DNA of 37,339 bases, taken from contig HF990638.1 of the NCBI GenBank assembly GCA_000432135.1, forward strand, positions 1 to 37,339. The letters are read 5' to 3'. Position 1 is the stretch's first letter, and the number at the start of each line of letters is the position of its first letter. The position numbers and the translations under genes were made by a program. Of this stretch, positions 22,382 through 30,791 are shown in pieces. Origin of the DNA: Firmicutes bacterium CAG:124. Lineage in GTDB: Bacteria > Bacillota > Clostridia > Oscillospirales > Oscillospiraceae. The notes beneath the pieces are model-generated. The model saw only the letters and a program-made list of their open reading frames with translations, ran no database searches and was not told the DNA's origin.

Positions 22382-24361
22382 TCACGACACATCCAGCTGG
22401 TCAAGATATTTATATCCGTTTTCCGCGATATGCTCCTTGCGGCCCTGTAAATTATCGCCCAGCAGCAGGTCAAAGATCTGCATGGTGCGCGCCATGTCCT
22501 CCGGCATGACCTTGATGAGGCGGCGCGTGGCAGGGTTCATGGTCGTCATCCACATCATTTCCGGGTCGTTTTCGCCAAGACCCTTGGAGCGGTTGATAGA
22601 GAGCTTTTTGCCCTCCAGCTTCTTGACGATCTCGGATTTTTCCGCGTCGGTGTATGCAAACCACGTCTTGTCCTTGCACGTGATCTCATACAGGGGCGAT
22701 TCCGCGATATACACATAGCCCTCCTGAATGAGCGTCGGGCACAGCCGGTAGATCATGGTCAGAATCAGCGTGCGGATCTGGTAGCCGTCGACGTCGGCGT
22801 CGGTGCAGATGATGACCTTGTTCCAGCGCAGATTTTCCAGATCAAACGCGGACAGATCCTTCGTCTTCTTCGTCTGCACCTCCACACCGCAGCCAAGCAC
22901 GCGGATGAGGTCGGTGATGATGTCGGACTTGAAAATGCGGTCGTAATCAGCCTTCAGGCAGTTCAGAATCTTGCCGCGTACAGGCATGATGCCCTGAAAT
23001 TCCGCGTCGCGCGAGAGTTTGACCGAGCCGAGCGCGGAATCGCCCTCGACGATATAAATTTCGCGCTTCGACACGTCCTTCGTGCGGCAGTCGACGAATT
23101 TCTGCACGCGGTTGGCGATATCAAGATTGCCGGTCAGCTTTTTCTTGATGTTCAGACGCGCCTTTTCCGCCGATTCACGGCTCCGCTTGTTGACCAGCAC
23201 CTGATCGGCAATGCGGTCGGCCTCCTGCTTGTTTTCGATGAAATAGACGTGCAGCCGGTCGCGGAAAAATTCCGCCATGGCATCCTGCACGAATTTGTTC
23301 GTGATGGCCTTTTTTGTCTGGTTCTCATACGAGGTCTGCGTGGAGAAGCAGTTCGTCACCAGCACCAGACAGTCGGCCACGTCCTGAAACGTGATCTTCG
23401 ATTCGGACTTCGTGTATTTGTTCGTCTGCTTGCAGTAGGCGTCAATGGCGTAGACAAAGGCATTCTTGACGGCCTTTTCCGGTGCGCCGCCGTGTTCGAG
23501 CCAAGAAGAATTGTGATAGTATTCGAGACGGTTGACACGGTTCGAGAAGCAAAGGGCGGCGGAAATGCGCACCTTGTATTCCGGCTTGTCTTCACGGTCG
23601 CGGCCCTTGCGCTCGGCCTCCCAGAACTGCGGCAGGGTCAGCGTCTGCTCACCTGCAATTTCGTTTACATAATCCAAAATGCCGTTGGGATAGCAGTAAT
23701 CCGTCTTGACGAATTTGCCGCCTTCCTGATCGCGGAACGTGAACGTCACGCCCGCGTTGACGACAGCCTGCCGCTTGAGCGTGTCCTCAAAATATTCCTT
23801 CGGAATGTTGATGTCGGTGAAGACGGCCAGATCGGGCTTCCAGCGGAAGACGGAGCCGGTGGCCTTGCGGTCGGCCGGCTCCTTTTTCATCTTGCCGACA
23901 AGCTCGCCCTTTTCAAAGTGCAGGGTGTATTTAAACCCGTCGCGGCGGACGGTCGCGTCAAAATATTCGGACGAATACTGCGTGGCGCAGGAGCCGAGGC
24001 CGTTCAGGCCCAGCGAAAATTCATAATCGCCGCCCGCGTTGTTCTGGTACTTACCGCCTGCGTAAAGCTCGCAGAAGACAAGCTCCCAGTTGTATTTTCC
24101 CTCTTTTTCGTTCCAGTCGACCGGACAGCCGCGCCCGAAGTCCTCGACCTCAATGGAATGATCCTCATAGCGCGTCACGAGAATTTGCCGGCCGTAGCCC
24201 TCGCGTGCTTCGTCGATGGCGTTGGACAGAATTTCAAAAACGGCGTGCTCACAGCCCTCCAGGCCGTCCGAGCCGAAAATGACCGCCGGCCGCAGCCGGA
24301 CGCGGTCCGCGCCCTTCAAAGACGAGATGGACTCGTTTCCATAGGCTTTTTGTTCTTTCAT
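22382..24361 (-). CDS. parE: Topoisomerase IV-type subunit B (ParE/GyrB family)
   Basis: ATPase subunit of a type IIA topoisomerase, 659 residues. The GHKL ATPase domain has the ATP-binding Asn motif (FEILSNAIDEA), the glycine motif (VEDFGRGCPVDW) and NGLGS. The transducer is followed by the TOPRIM domain with EGDSA and the metal motif TDADVDG. Compared with common GyrB the TOPRIM is unusual: EGDSALGSVKLSRD in place of EGDSAGGSAKQGRD. This points to a divergent second type II enzyme beside normal gyrase, as in many Clostridia. The start at 24361 has GAGGAA at 6 bases, and a strong promoter lies at 24421-24449. ParC follows downstream in the same direction. Confidence 0.92.
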   Translation of the reverse strand: MKEQKAYGNESISSLKGADRVRLRPAVIFGSDGLEGCEHAVFEILSNAIDEAREGYGRQILVTRYEDHSIEVEDFGRGCPVDWNEKEGKYNWELVFCELYAGGKYQNNAGGDYEFSLGLNGLGSCATQYSSEYFDATVRRDGFKYTLHFEKGELVGKMKKEPADRKATGSVFRWKPDLAVFTDINIPKEYFEDTLKRQAVVNAGVTFTFRDQEGGKFVKTDYCYPNGILDYVNEIAGEQTLTLPQFWEAERKGRDREDKPEYKVRISAALCFSNRVNRLEYYHNSSWLEHGGAPEKAVKNAFVYAIDAYCKQTNKYTKSESKITFQDVADCLVLVTNCFSTQTSYENQTKKAITNKFVQDAMAEFFRDRLHVYFIENKQEADRIADQVLVNKRSRESAEKARLNIKKKLTGNLDIANRVQKFVDCRTKDVSKREIYIVEGDSALGSVKLSRDAEFQGIMPVRGKILNCLKADYDRIFKSDIITDLIRVLGCGVEVQTKKTKDLSAFDLENLRWNKVIICTDADVDGYQIRTLILTMIYRLCPTLIQEGYVYIAESPLYEITCKDKTWFAYTDAEKSEIVKKLEGKKLSINRSKGLGENDPEMMWMTTMNPATRRLIKVMPEDMARTMQIFDLLLGDNLQGRKEHIAENGYKYLDQLDVS

Positions 24362-24420
24362 GCGGATTCCTCACAATATTTCGTGCTGTAGCGGGCATTC
24401 CACCCACTATAATTAGATAT

Positions 24421-24449
24421 AGTATACGGTTTTTTTACTCCAAAGTCAA
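24421..24449 (-). promoter_or_regulatory. Strong sigma-A promoter of parE
   Basis: On the minus strand TTGACT, a 17-base spacer and TATACT, 60 bases before the parE start. Confidence 0.8.
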
Positions 24450-24534
24450 GGTTTGCCGCAAAGCCCGCAGGATATACGGCGGCCTGCCCAGCGTTCGCGG
24501 ACGGGGAAAATTTTCGTGTTTTTCCGTTTGGTGA

Positions 24535-24563
24535 TTGCAAAGTTTTCGGTTTCGGTTTATGAT
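24535..24563 (+). promoter_or_regulatory. Promoter of the DUF1846-GH3-CapA operon
   Basis: TTGCAA, a 17-base spacer and TATGAT, 66 bases before the DUF1846 start. It diverges from the parE promoter about 85 bases away. Confidence 0.65.
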
Positions 24564-24629
24564 ATATGATGTGAAGTGTAGTACAAAATCGGCAGAAGCT
24601 TCTGCCATGCGCTGGACAGGGAAAGATTT

Positions 24630-26111
24630 ATGAAAATTGGATTTGACAATCAGAAGTATTTGAAGCTGCAGTCCGAACGGATCCTGGAGCGCGTCGCGCA
24701 TTTCGGCGGCAAGCTCTATCTGGAATTCGGCGGCAAGCTTTTTGACGACTATCACGCCTCACGCGTCCTGCCCGGCTTCCAGCCGGACAGCAAGATGAAG
24801 GTGCTGCTGCAGCTCAAGGAGCAGGCGGAGATCGTCATTGCCATCAACGCAGCCCACATTGAAATGAACAAGCGCCGGGGCGATCTCGGCATTACCTACG
24901 ATCTGGACGTCATGCGCCTGATCGACACGTTCCGTTCCATCGGACTCTATGTCGGTAGCGTCGTCATCACGCAGTACGCGGGCCAGCAGGCCGCCGAGGT
25001 GTTCCAGCGCAAGCTGGAGGCGCTGGGCGTGAAGGTCTACCGGCACTATCCCATCGCGGATTATCCTTCGAATATCAATCTCATCGTTTCCGATGAGGGC
25101 TACGGCAGAAACGAGTATATCGAAACCAGCCGCCCCATCGTCATTGTCACGGCCCCCGGCCCCGGCTCCGGCAAGATGGCGACCTGCCTCAGCCAGCTCT
25201 ATCAGGAGCACAAGCGCGGCGTGAACGCAGGCTATGCCAAATATGAGACGTTCCCGATCTGGAACCTGCCGCTCAAGCACCCGGTCAACCTCGCCTACGA
25301 GGCCGCGACAGCCGATCTGGCCGACGTCAACATGATCGACCCCTTCCACCTTGAGGCCTACGGCGAAACAACGGTCAATTATAACCGCGACATCGAGATC
25401 TTCCCGGTGCTCGAAACGATCTTCCGCTCCATCTTCGGCGAGTGCCCGTACAAAAGCCCGACAGACATGGGCGTCAATATGGCGGGCTTCGCCATCTGCG
25501 ACGATGAGGCCTGCCGCGAAGCGTCGTATCAGGAGATCATCCGGCGTTATTTTGCCTCCGCCTGCGCTGTCAAAAAGGGCGTCGCCATGCCCGAGGAGCT
25601 GCGCAAGCAGGAAATGCTCATGAATTCGCTGCATCTGGACGTGTCCATGCGCAGAACCGTCCCCGCCGCGCGGGCCAAGGCTGCCGAGACGGGCGCGCCT
25701 GCCGCAGCCATCGAGCTGCCGGACGGGCGGCTCGTCACCGGCAAGACCTCCGGCCTGATGGGCGCGTCGTGCGCCGCGCTTCTGAACGCGATCAAGCTTT
25801 CCGCCGGGATCGACGACCGCGTGAACCTCATTTCTCCGATGGTTCTCGCGCCCATCCAGCACCTGAAGATCGAGCATCTGGGCAATTCCAACCCCCGCCT
25901 GCACACGGACGAGATCCTCATTGCGTTGTCCATCAGCGCCGTGACGAATCCGACCGCCGAGCTTGCCATGGAGGCGCTGGCCTCCCTGCGCGGCAGTCAG
26001 GTGCATTCGTCCGTCATTCTCTCCTCGGTCGACGAGGGGATGTTCAAGCGCCTCGGCATGAACGTTACGTTCGAGCCGGTCTATCAGTCGCACACGCTCT
26101 ATCACAAGTGA
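24630..26111 (+). CDS. DUF1846 family protein
   Basis: A 493-residue cytoplasmic protein matching the DUF1846 family along its whole length, which is the family's usual size. Typical segments are MKIGFDNQKYLKLQSERI at the start, the glycine-rich TAPGPGSGKMATCLSQLY (about residues 174-191) that resembles a nucleotide-binding loop, and NPRLHTDEILIALSISAVTNP near the C-terminus. The biochemical role is not established. The ribosome site GGGAAAG precedes the ATG by 6 bases. It is first in an operon with a GH3 enzyme (12 bases downstream) and a CapA-like protein, an association with envelope genes that may be only transcriptional. Confidence 0.93.
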   Translation: MKIGFDNQKYLKLQSERILERVAHFGGKLYLEFGGKLFDDYHASRVLPGFQPDSKMKVLLQLKEQAEIVIAINAAHIEMNKRRGDLGITYDLDVMRLIDTFRSIGLYVGSVVITQYAGQQAAEVFQRKLEALGVKVYRHYPIADYPSNINLIVSDEGYGRNEYIETSRPIVIVTAPGPGSGKMATCLSQLYQEHKRGVNAGYAKYETFPIWNLPLKHPVNLAYEAATADLADVNMIDPFHLEAYGETTVNYNRDIEIFPVLETIFRSIFGECPYKSPTDMGVNMAGFAICDDEACREASYQEIIRRYFASACAVKKGVAMPEELRKQEMLMNSLHLDVSMRRTVPAARAKAAETGAPAAAIELPDGRLVTGKTSGLMGASCAALLNAIKLSAGIDDRVNLISPMVLAPIQHLKIEHLGNSNPRLHTDEILIALSISAVTNPTAELAMEALASLRGSQVHSSVILSSVDEGMFKRLGMNVTFEPVYQSHTLYHK

Positions 26112-26123
26112 GGGATCGACGCT

Positions 26124-27491
26124 ATGGAACATTCCCGCAGTAAATTACCCGCCATGCTCGCCGTTCTGTTCTGCATCGCGCTGCTGGCCGGCGTCGGCGT
26201 CCTTCTGTGGAAGACGCTCCCGGAAAAGCAGAAGCCCGAGCAGGCCGAGACCATCCAGACGGACGGCGTGTTTTCCAACGAACCGACGACCGTAGAGCCG
26301 GAGCGCGAAGCGCCCTACGAGGGCGAGCTTCCCGGCCAGGCCGCCCAGCCGGAGACGCCGGACGAGCAGCCACAGCCGGGTACGGATGATCAGAATGAAA
26401 CAGACCCGCAGACGCCGGACGCTCCGGAAGCCTCCGCCGCACAGCAGACGGCGCAGGCGCTTCTCGATACCATGACGGACGAGGAAAAGATCTGGCAGCT
26501 GTTCTTCGTAACGCCGGAGGCCATCACAAACGTCAACACCGCCACCGTAGCGGGGGAGACGACAAAGAAAGCGCTGGAGCAGTACCCGGTCGGCGGCATC
26601 GTGTATTTCGCGAAAAACCTTGAAGACCGCGAACAGACCGTCGCGCTGCTGGAAAACACGCAGTCCTACGCAAAAATTCCGCTCTTCCTCGGCGTTGACG
26701 AGGAGGGCGGCACCGTCAGCCGCGTCGGCAGCAACCCGGACATGGGCGTGCCGTCCGTCGGCGATATGCGTTCGCTCGGCAAGCAGCAGGATCCCGCAGC
26801 GGCCTATGCCGCCGGGCAGGACATCGGCGGCAGCCTGCACGCGCTGGGCTTCAATCTGGACTTTGCCCCGGTCGCGGACGTTGCGCAGGGTGCGGACAGC
26901 GTCATCGGCAGCCGCTCGTTCGGCTCTGATCCGGAGCTGTGCGCGTCGCTGGCCGGTGTGATCGTCAAGAGCCTGCGCGCCGAGGGCATTGTCTCATGCC
27001 TCAAGCACTTCCCCGGCTACGGCAGCGCCACCGTCGACGATCACAACGGCACGTCGATCGTCGAAAAGACCCTCAGTGAGCTGGAAGGCTGTGACCTTGT
27101 CCCGTTCCAGTCCATCATCGCCTCGGAGGGGAGCGTCCCGTTCGTCATGGTCTCGCACCTGTCCTACCCGAATGTCACCGGCAGCGATACGCCCGCCGAT
27201 CTGAGCGCATCCATCGTGACGGATATCCTGCGCGACAAGCTGGACTATCAGAACGTCATCATCACCGACTCGCACTCCATGGCCTCCATCACCGACCATT
27301 ATTCCGCAGGCGATGCCGCCGTCAAGGCCCTTGCCGCCGGATGCGACATGATCCTCATGCCGTCCGATCTGCAGGCTGCGTTTTACGCCGTCAAGGCCGC
27401 CGTCGCCGACGGCACGCTTTCGCAGGCCCGTATTGACGAGAGCGTTCTGCGCATTCTGACCGTCAAGGCGGAATACGGCATCATTTCCTGA
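26124..27491 (+). CDS. Membrane-anchored GH3 enzyme (NagZ-like beta-N-acetylhexosaminidase)
   Basis: A 455-residue glycosidase exposed outside the membrane. An N-terminal anchor helix (LAVLFCIALLAGVGVLLW) is followed by an acidic, Pro-rich linker (about 33-105) and a GH3 barrel. Family marks are KHFPGYGSATVDDHNG, carrying the His/Asp loop of NagZ-type enzymes, and IITDSHSMASI, where the Asp is the likely nucleophile. Such enzymes release GlcNAc from peptidoglycan or chitin-like oligomers. The lack of a second GH3 domain and the DDH loop favour the NagZ subgroup. The ATG is 12 bases after the DUF1846 stop, with GAGGG overlapping that stop. Substrate is inferred. Confidence 0.9.
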   Translation: MEHSRSKLPAMLAVLFCIALLAGVGVLLWKTLPEKQKPEQAETIQTDGVFSNEPTTVEPEREAPYEGELPGQAAQPETPDEQPQPGTDDQNETDPQTPDAPEASAAQQTAQALLDTMTDEEKIWQLFFVTPEAITNVNTATVAGETTKKALEQYPVGGIVYFAKNLEDREQTVALLENTQSYAKIPLFLGVDEEGGTVSRVGSNPDMGVPSVGDMRSLGKQQDPAAAYAAGQDIGGSLHALGFNLDFAPVADVAQGADSVIGSRSFGSDPELCASLAGVIVKSLRAEGIVSCLKHFPGYGSATVDDHNGTSIVEKTLSELEGCDLVPFQSIIASEGSVPFVMVSHLSYPNVTGSDTPADLSASIVTDILRDKLDYQNVIITDSHSMASITDHYSAGDAAVKALAAGCDMILMPSDLQAAFYAVKAAVADGTLSQARIDESVLRILTVKAEYGIIS

Positions 27492-27536
27492 GGAACCGAT
27501 GCTTTCAGTAAATTTCACCGAAAGGATGTGCGCACC

Positions 27537-28793
27537 ATGTCCGCAGCCCCGAACAAAAAGCCCTCCGTTGCGCTGGGCCTGATCCTGATCCTGCTTCTGC
27601 TTGCCGCCGTCGTTTTCGGCGGGATGTGGGTCGTGCAGGCGGCGTTCACGCCGCGTATGTCCGACGCAAGGGCTGCCGCCGAGGCGGCTTCTGCCCCTGC
27701 CCAGACGCCTGTACAGCAGACTGAGCCTGCTGTACAGGAGCCGGAGCCGCAGGAGCAGCCCGCACAGCAGCCTGCAGAGCAGACAGCAGAGTCCCGCGTG
27801 ACGCTCATGGCGCTGGGAGACGATCTGATCCACAACTGCGTCTACTGGTCCGCGCAGACGCCGGAGGGCGGCTATGATTTCACGTCGTTCTTCGACGATA
27901 TCCGCCCCACCGTCCGGCAGTATGATCTGGCCTGCATCAATCAGGAGACGATCCTCGTCAAGGACCGTGAGCTGATCGAAAGCTATCCGGTCTTCGGTTC
28001 GCCCATCGAGGTCGCCGACGCGCTGGCCGATACGGGCTTCAACGTCGTGACCTTCGCCAGCAACCACTGCTTTGACAAAAAGGAAACCGGCATCACGGAT
28101 ACGCTGTCCTATTTCCACGAGACATATCCGGAGATCACCACGCTCGGCATCCATGACACGGAGGCTGATGCCGAGGCGATCTCCATCGTCGAGAAAAACG
28201 GCATCCGCATCGCCATGCTGAACTTCACTTACGGCCTCAACAACTCCATGCCCGAAAAGCGCTGGATGATCGATATGCTTTCCAGTCAGGAAACGGTCTG
28301 CGGCCGCATCGAGCAGGCAAAGCAGGCGGCGGATTTCGTCATCGTCTTCCCGCACTGGGGCACGGAGGACACCTTCAGTCCGGACAACGACCAGCTCACC
28401 TGGGCGCAGGCAATGGCGGACGCGGGCGCGGATCTCATCATCGGCGGTCACACGCCCACGCTCCAGCCGGTCGAGCTGCTTACGGCATCCGACGGCCGCG
28501 ACGTGCCGGTCTATTACAGTCTCGGAAACTTCCTGTCGCACCAGAAGGAGAAAATGAACCTCCTCGGCGGCATGGCCAGCGTCACCATCGTCAAGGACGC
28601 GGACGGAACGCACGTATCGGAATACGACCTCAAGCCGACCATCAACGTCATTCTCCGCAATGAGAACACTGGCTGGTACACCTACCGCCCGATGCTCCTG
28701 GACAGCTACGGCACGGAGCTTGCCGCCCAGAACCGCTTCTCCGAATGCACCGTCGACGCCATGTGGGCGCTGTATGAGGATATCACAGGATAA
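27537..28793 (+). CDS. CapA-family protein (PGA_cap metallophosphatase-like), membrane anchored
   Basis: A 418-residue surface protein of the CapA/PgsA type (poly-gamma-glutamate capsule synthesis family), with a calcineurin-like fold. The ATG at 27537 has AAAGGA upstream; a GTG three codons earlier is too close to it. The N-terminal helix (VALGLILILLLLAAVVFGGMW) and a Gln/Pro/Glu-rich linker lead to the domain. Metal-site motifs are MALGDDLIHN, CINQET, ASNHCFD, FPHWGTE and GGHTPTLQ, close to the family pattern. No capB or capC is present, so capsule synthesis itself is unlikely; a role in cell-wall metabolism beside the GH3 enzyme is plausible. Last gene of the operon. Confidence 0.9.
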   Translation: MSAAPNKKPSVALGLILILLLLAAVVFGGMWVVQAAFTPRMSDARAAAEAASAPAQTPVQQTEPAVQEPEPQEQPAQQPAEQTAESRVTLMALGDDLIHNCVYWSAQTPEGGYDFTSFFDDIRPTVRQYDLACINQETILVKDRELIESYPVFGSPIEVADALADTGFNVVTFASNHCFDKKETGITDTLSYFHETYPEITTLGIHDTEADAEAISIVEKNGIRIAMLNFTYGLNNSMPEKRWMIDMLSSQETVCGRIEQAKQAADFVIVFPHWGTEDTFSPDNDQLTWAQAMADAGADLIIGGHTPTLQPVELLTASDGRDVPVYYSLGNFLSHQKEKMNLLGGMASVTIVKDADGTHVSEYDLKPTINVILRNENTGWYTYRPMLLDSYGTELAAQNRFSECTVDAMWALYEDITG

Positions 28794-28800
28794 AATGATA

Positions 28801-28833
28801 GCCCCGGCTTCCGTTCAAAATGGAAGCCGGGGC
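28801..28833. terminator. Terminator between capA-like gene and cysK
   Basis: A perfect 12-bp stem (GCCCCGGCTTCC and GGAAGCCGGGGC) with a 9-base loop between converging genes. The U tracts are short on both strands. Confidence 0.75.
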
Positions 28834-28851
28834 TTGGCACATCATGCAGGA

Positions 28852-29784
28852 TCAATCCGCGAACAGCGGGGTAGAGAGGTAACGGTCGCCGGTATCGGGG
28901 AAGAGGACGACGATGGTCTTGCCCTCATTTTCCGGACGCTTGGCCAGCTCAACTGCTGCGTGGAGCGCCGCGCCGGAGGAAATGCCGACCAGAACGCCCT
29001 CTTTTCTGCCGACGAGCCTGCCGTCTGCAAACGCGTCCTCGTTCGAAACAGGGATGATCTCGTCATAGACCTTCGTGTCGAGCACATCGGGGACAAAGCC
29101 CGCGCCGATGCCCTGAATCTTGTGCGCGCCTGCCACGCCCTGCGACAGAACCGGGGACGAGGCCGGTTCGACGGCGACGACCTTCACGGACGGAACCTTG
29201 CGCTTCAGGTACTGCCCAACGCCGGTGACTGTGCCGCCGGTGCCGACGCCTGCAACGAAGTAATCGACTTTGCCGTCGGTATCTTCGTAAATTTCGGGGC
29301 CGGTTGTCTCGATATGGGCCTTCGGGTTCGAGGGATTGACGAACTGGCCCGGCACAAAGCTGTTCGGGATCTCCTTCGCCAGCTCATCCGCCTTGGCGAT
29401 CGCGCCCTTCATGCCCTTGGCGCCCTCCGTCAGCACAAGCTCCGCGCCGTAGGCTTTCATAAGCTGACGGCGCTCAACGGACATCGTCTCAGGCATGACG
29501 ATGATGATCCGGTAGCCTCTGGCTGCCGCGACGGAGGCGAGGCCGATGCCGGTATTGCCGGAGGTCGGCTCGATGATGACAGAGCCGGGCTTCAGCTGAC
29601 CCGCAGCCTCCGCGTCGTCGATCATTTTCTTCGCAATGCGGTCCTTGACGGAACCGGCGGGGTTGAAGTATTCAAGTTTGGCCAGGATTCTGGCCTTGAG
29701 GTTCAGCTCTTTTTCGATGTGCGTCAGCTCCAGCAGGGGAGTCTTGCCGATCAGCTGGTCAGCGGAAGTATAAATGTTGGACAT
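28852..29784 (-). CDS. cysK: Cysteine synthase A (O-acetylserine sulfhydrylase)
   Basis: PLP enzyme making L-cysteine from O-acetylserine and sulfide. The 310 residues are the usual length. The PLP lysine is Lys47 in PAGSVKDR; the substrate loop TSGNTGIGLA, the phosphate loop GVGTGGTVTG and GISSGAA are all intact. ATG 29784 is preferred over a TTG two codons upstream because AAAGGAG then lies 9 bases away. It is a single-gene unit with a strong promoter at 29948-29976 and a leader of about 157 bases that can fold in alternative ways, which suggests RNA-level or sulfur-responsive control. No cysE is adjacent. Confidence 0.96.
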   Translation of the reverse strand: MSNIYTSADQLIGKTPLLELTHIEKELNLKARILAKLEYFNPAGSVKDRIAKKMIDDAEAAGQLKPGSVIIEPTSGNTGIGLASVAAARGYRIIIVMPETMSVERRQLMKAYGAELVLTEGAKGMKGAIAKADELAKEIPNSFVPGQFVNPSNPKAHIETTGPEIYEDTDGKVDYFVAGVGTGGTVTGVGQYLKRKVPSVKVVAVEPASSPVLSQGVAGAHKIQGIGAGFVPDVLDTKVYDEIIPVSNEDAFADGRLVGRKEGVLVGISSGAALHAAVELAKRPENEGKTIVVLFPDTGDRYLSTPLFAD

Positions 29785-29941
29785 ATTCAAAATCTCCTTT
29801 ATATTTTATAAAATGAAAGCGTCAATCCGGTTCCTTTGTCACATCCAACATCGGAACACGGCGCACGGAAGCAGATGCAGGATCATATCTGTGCCCTCAC
29901 TCAAAGGAACTAAAATAGTATGTTGGTAACATCTATCGGAT
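29785..29941 (-). promoter_or_regulatory. Structured 5' leader of cysK, unassigned
   Basis: The leader, read on the minus strand, holds a long-range helix (GTTCCTTT with AAAGGAAC) enclosing about 65 bases. An early hairpin ATGTT-ACC-AACAT can instead pair its CCAACAT with the late ATGTTGG, giving mutually exclusive folds. An AT-rich palindrome (ATTTTATAAAAT) sits just before the ribosome site. I find no T-box, SAM or other riboswitch consensus here. Confidence 0.4.
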
Positions 29942-29947
29942 GGCTGT

Positions 29948-29976
29948 ATCCTACCACACATTCCCTAGCTTGTCAA
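29948..29976 (-). promoter_or_regulatory. Sigma-A promoter of cysK
   Basis: On the minus strand a perfect TTGACA, a 17-base spacer and TAGGAT. Confidence 0.8.
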
Positions 29977-29999
29977 TAGGCTTTTAAAATTTTTCTGCG

Positions 30000-30028
30000 T
30001 TGCAGCCGGAACAGATTTATCGTATAAT
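30000..30028 (+). promoter_or_regulatory. Promoter of the DUF5662 gene
   Basis: TTGCAG, a 17-base spacer and a perfect TATAAT, 28 bases before the start codon. Confidence 0.75.
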
Positions 30029-30056
30029 GTAATGAGAAAAACGGGAGGGCTGCGCA

Positions 30057-30617
30057 ATGAATAAATTCTGGGGACATCTGAAAACGATCACACATCACCG
30101 GCACCTGGTCATGCGCGGCTGCTTCCGCATGGGCCTGATCTGGCAGGGACTGACGCATGACCTGTCCAAATATTCGCCAACCGAGTTTTTGGCGGGCGTC
30201 CGGTACTATCAGGGCGACCGCAGCCCGAACACCGCCGAGCGTGAGGCGAACGGCTATTCTCTTGCCTGGATGCACCACAAGGGCCGCAACCGTCACCATT
30301 TTGAATACTGGACGGATCTGAGCCCCAAAACGAGAACGTATGAGCCGGTCGATATGCCGGTCAGATACCTGTGCGAAATGGTCGCTGACCGCATTGCGGC
30401 CTGCAAGACATATCAGGGCGCGGCCTATACCGACGCATCCCCGCTGCAGTATCTGGACCGGGCAAACGAATCGCGGCTCGTGCACCCGCAGACCATGAAG
30501 CGACTGCGCTTTCTGCTCACGATGCTCGCCGAACGCGGCGAGAAGGAGACGTTCCGCTTCCTGCGCGGGGTCGTTCTGAAAGGAGAACCGTTCGCCGAGG
30601 AACAGCCGACACCGTAA
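30057..30617 (+). CDS. DUF5662 family protein
   Basis: A 186-residue soluble protein, by my recognition a DUF5662 member. It is rich in His and Trp motifs that look like metal ligands: an N-terminal HHRHLVMRGC, then THDLSKYSPTEF, HHKGRNRHHFEYW and a later CEMVADRIAACKTY. The order and helical character recall HD-type metal-dependent phosphohydrolases, but this is a guess. The ribosome site GGGAGG lies about 8 bases before the ATG. It has its own promoter and no partner gene. Confidence 0.82.
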   Translation: MNKFWGHLKTITHHRHLVMRGCFRMGLIWQGLTHDLSKYSPTEFLAGVRYYQGDRSPNTAEREANGYSLAWMHHKGRNRHHFEYWTDLSPKTRTYEPVDMPVRYLCEMVADRIAACKTYQGAAYTDASPLQYLDRANESRLVHPQTMKRLRFLLTMLAERGEKETFRFLRGVVLKGEPFAEEQPTP

Positions 30618-30735
30618 CGCACTGACAGCTTTACCTGGTTTCATACACTAATGTTCTAAACAATTTGTGCATTATGACGAAAAACGGACATCGGATTTCA
30701 AACATTTGTGAATAGCTGACGACGGTTCTTTGTAG

Positions 30736-30741
30736 TATAAT
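30736..30741 (+). promoter_or_regulatory. -10 element upstream of the nucleotidase gene
   Basis: A perfect TATAAT 50 bases before the start codon. No good -35 is found at 16-18 bases, so a regulator or an alternative promoter class may be involved. The gap 30618-30735 shows nothing else. Confidence 0.45.
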
Positions 30742-30791
30742 ATAGACATACCATCTGTCCAAGGACAGATAAGATGTAAAGGGAGGATACT

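Noticed and set aside
29785..29941. T-box or SAM riboswitch upstream of cysK
   Set aside because: No AGGGTGGNACCGCG T-box and no S-box core sequence could be found in the leader.
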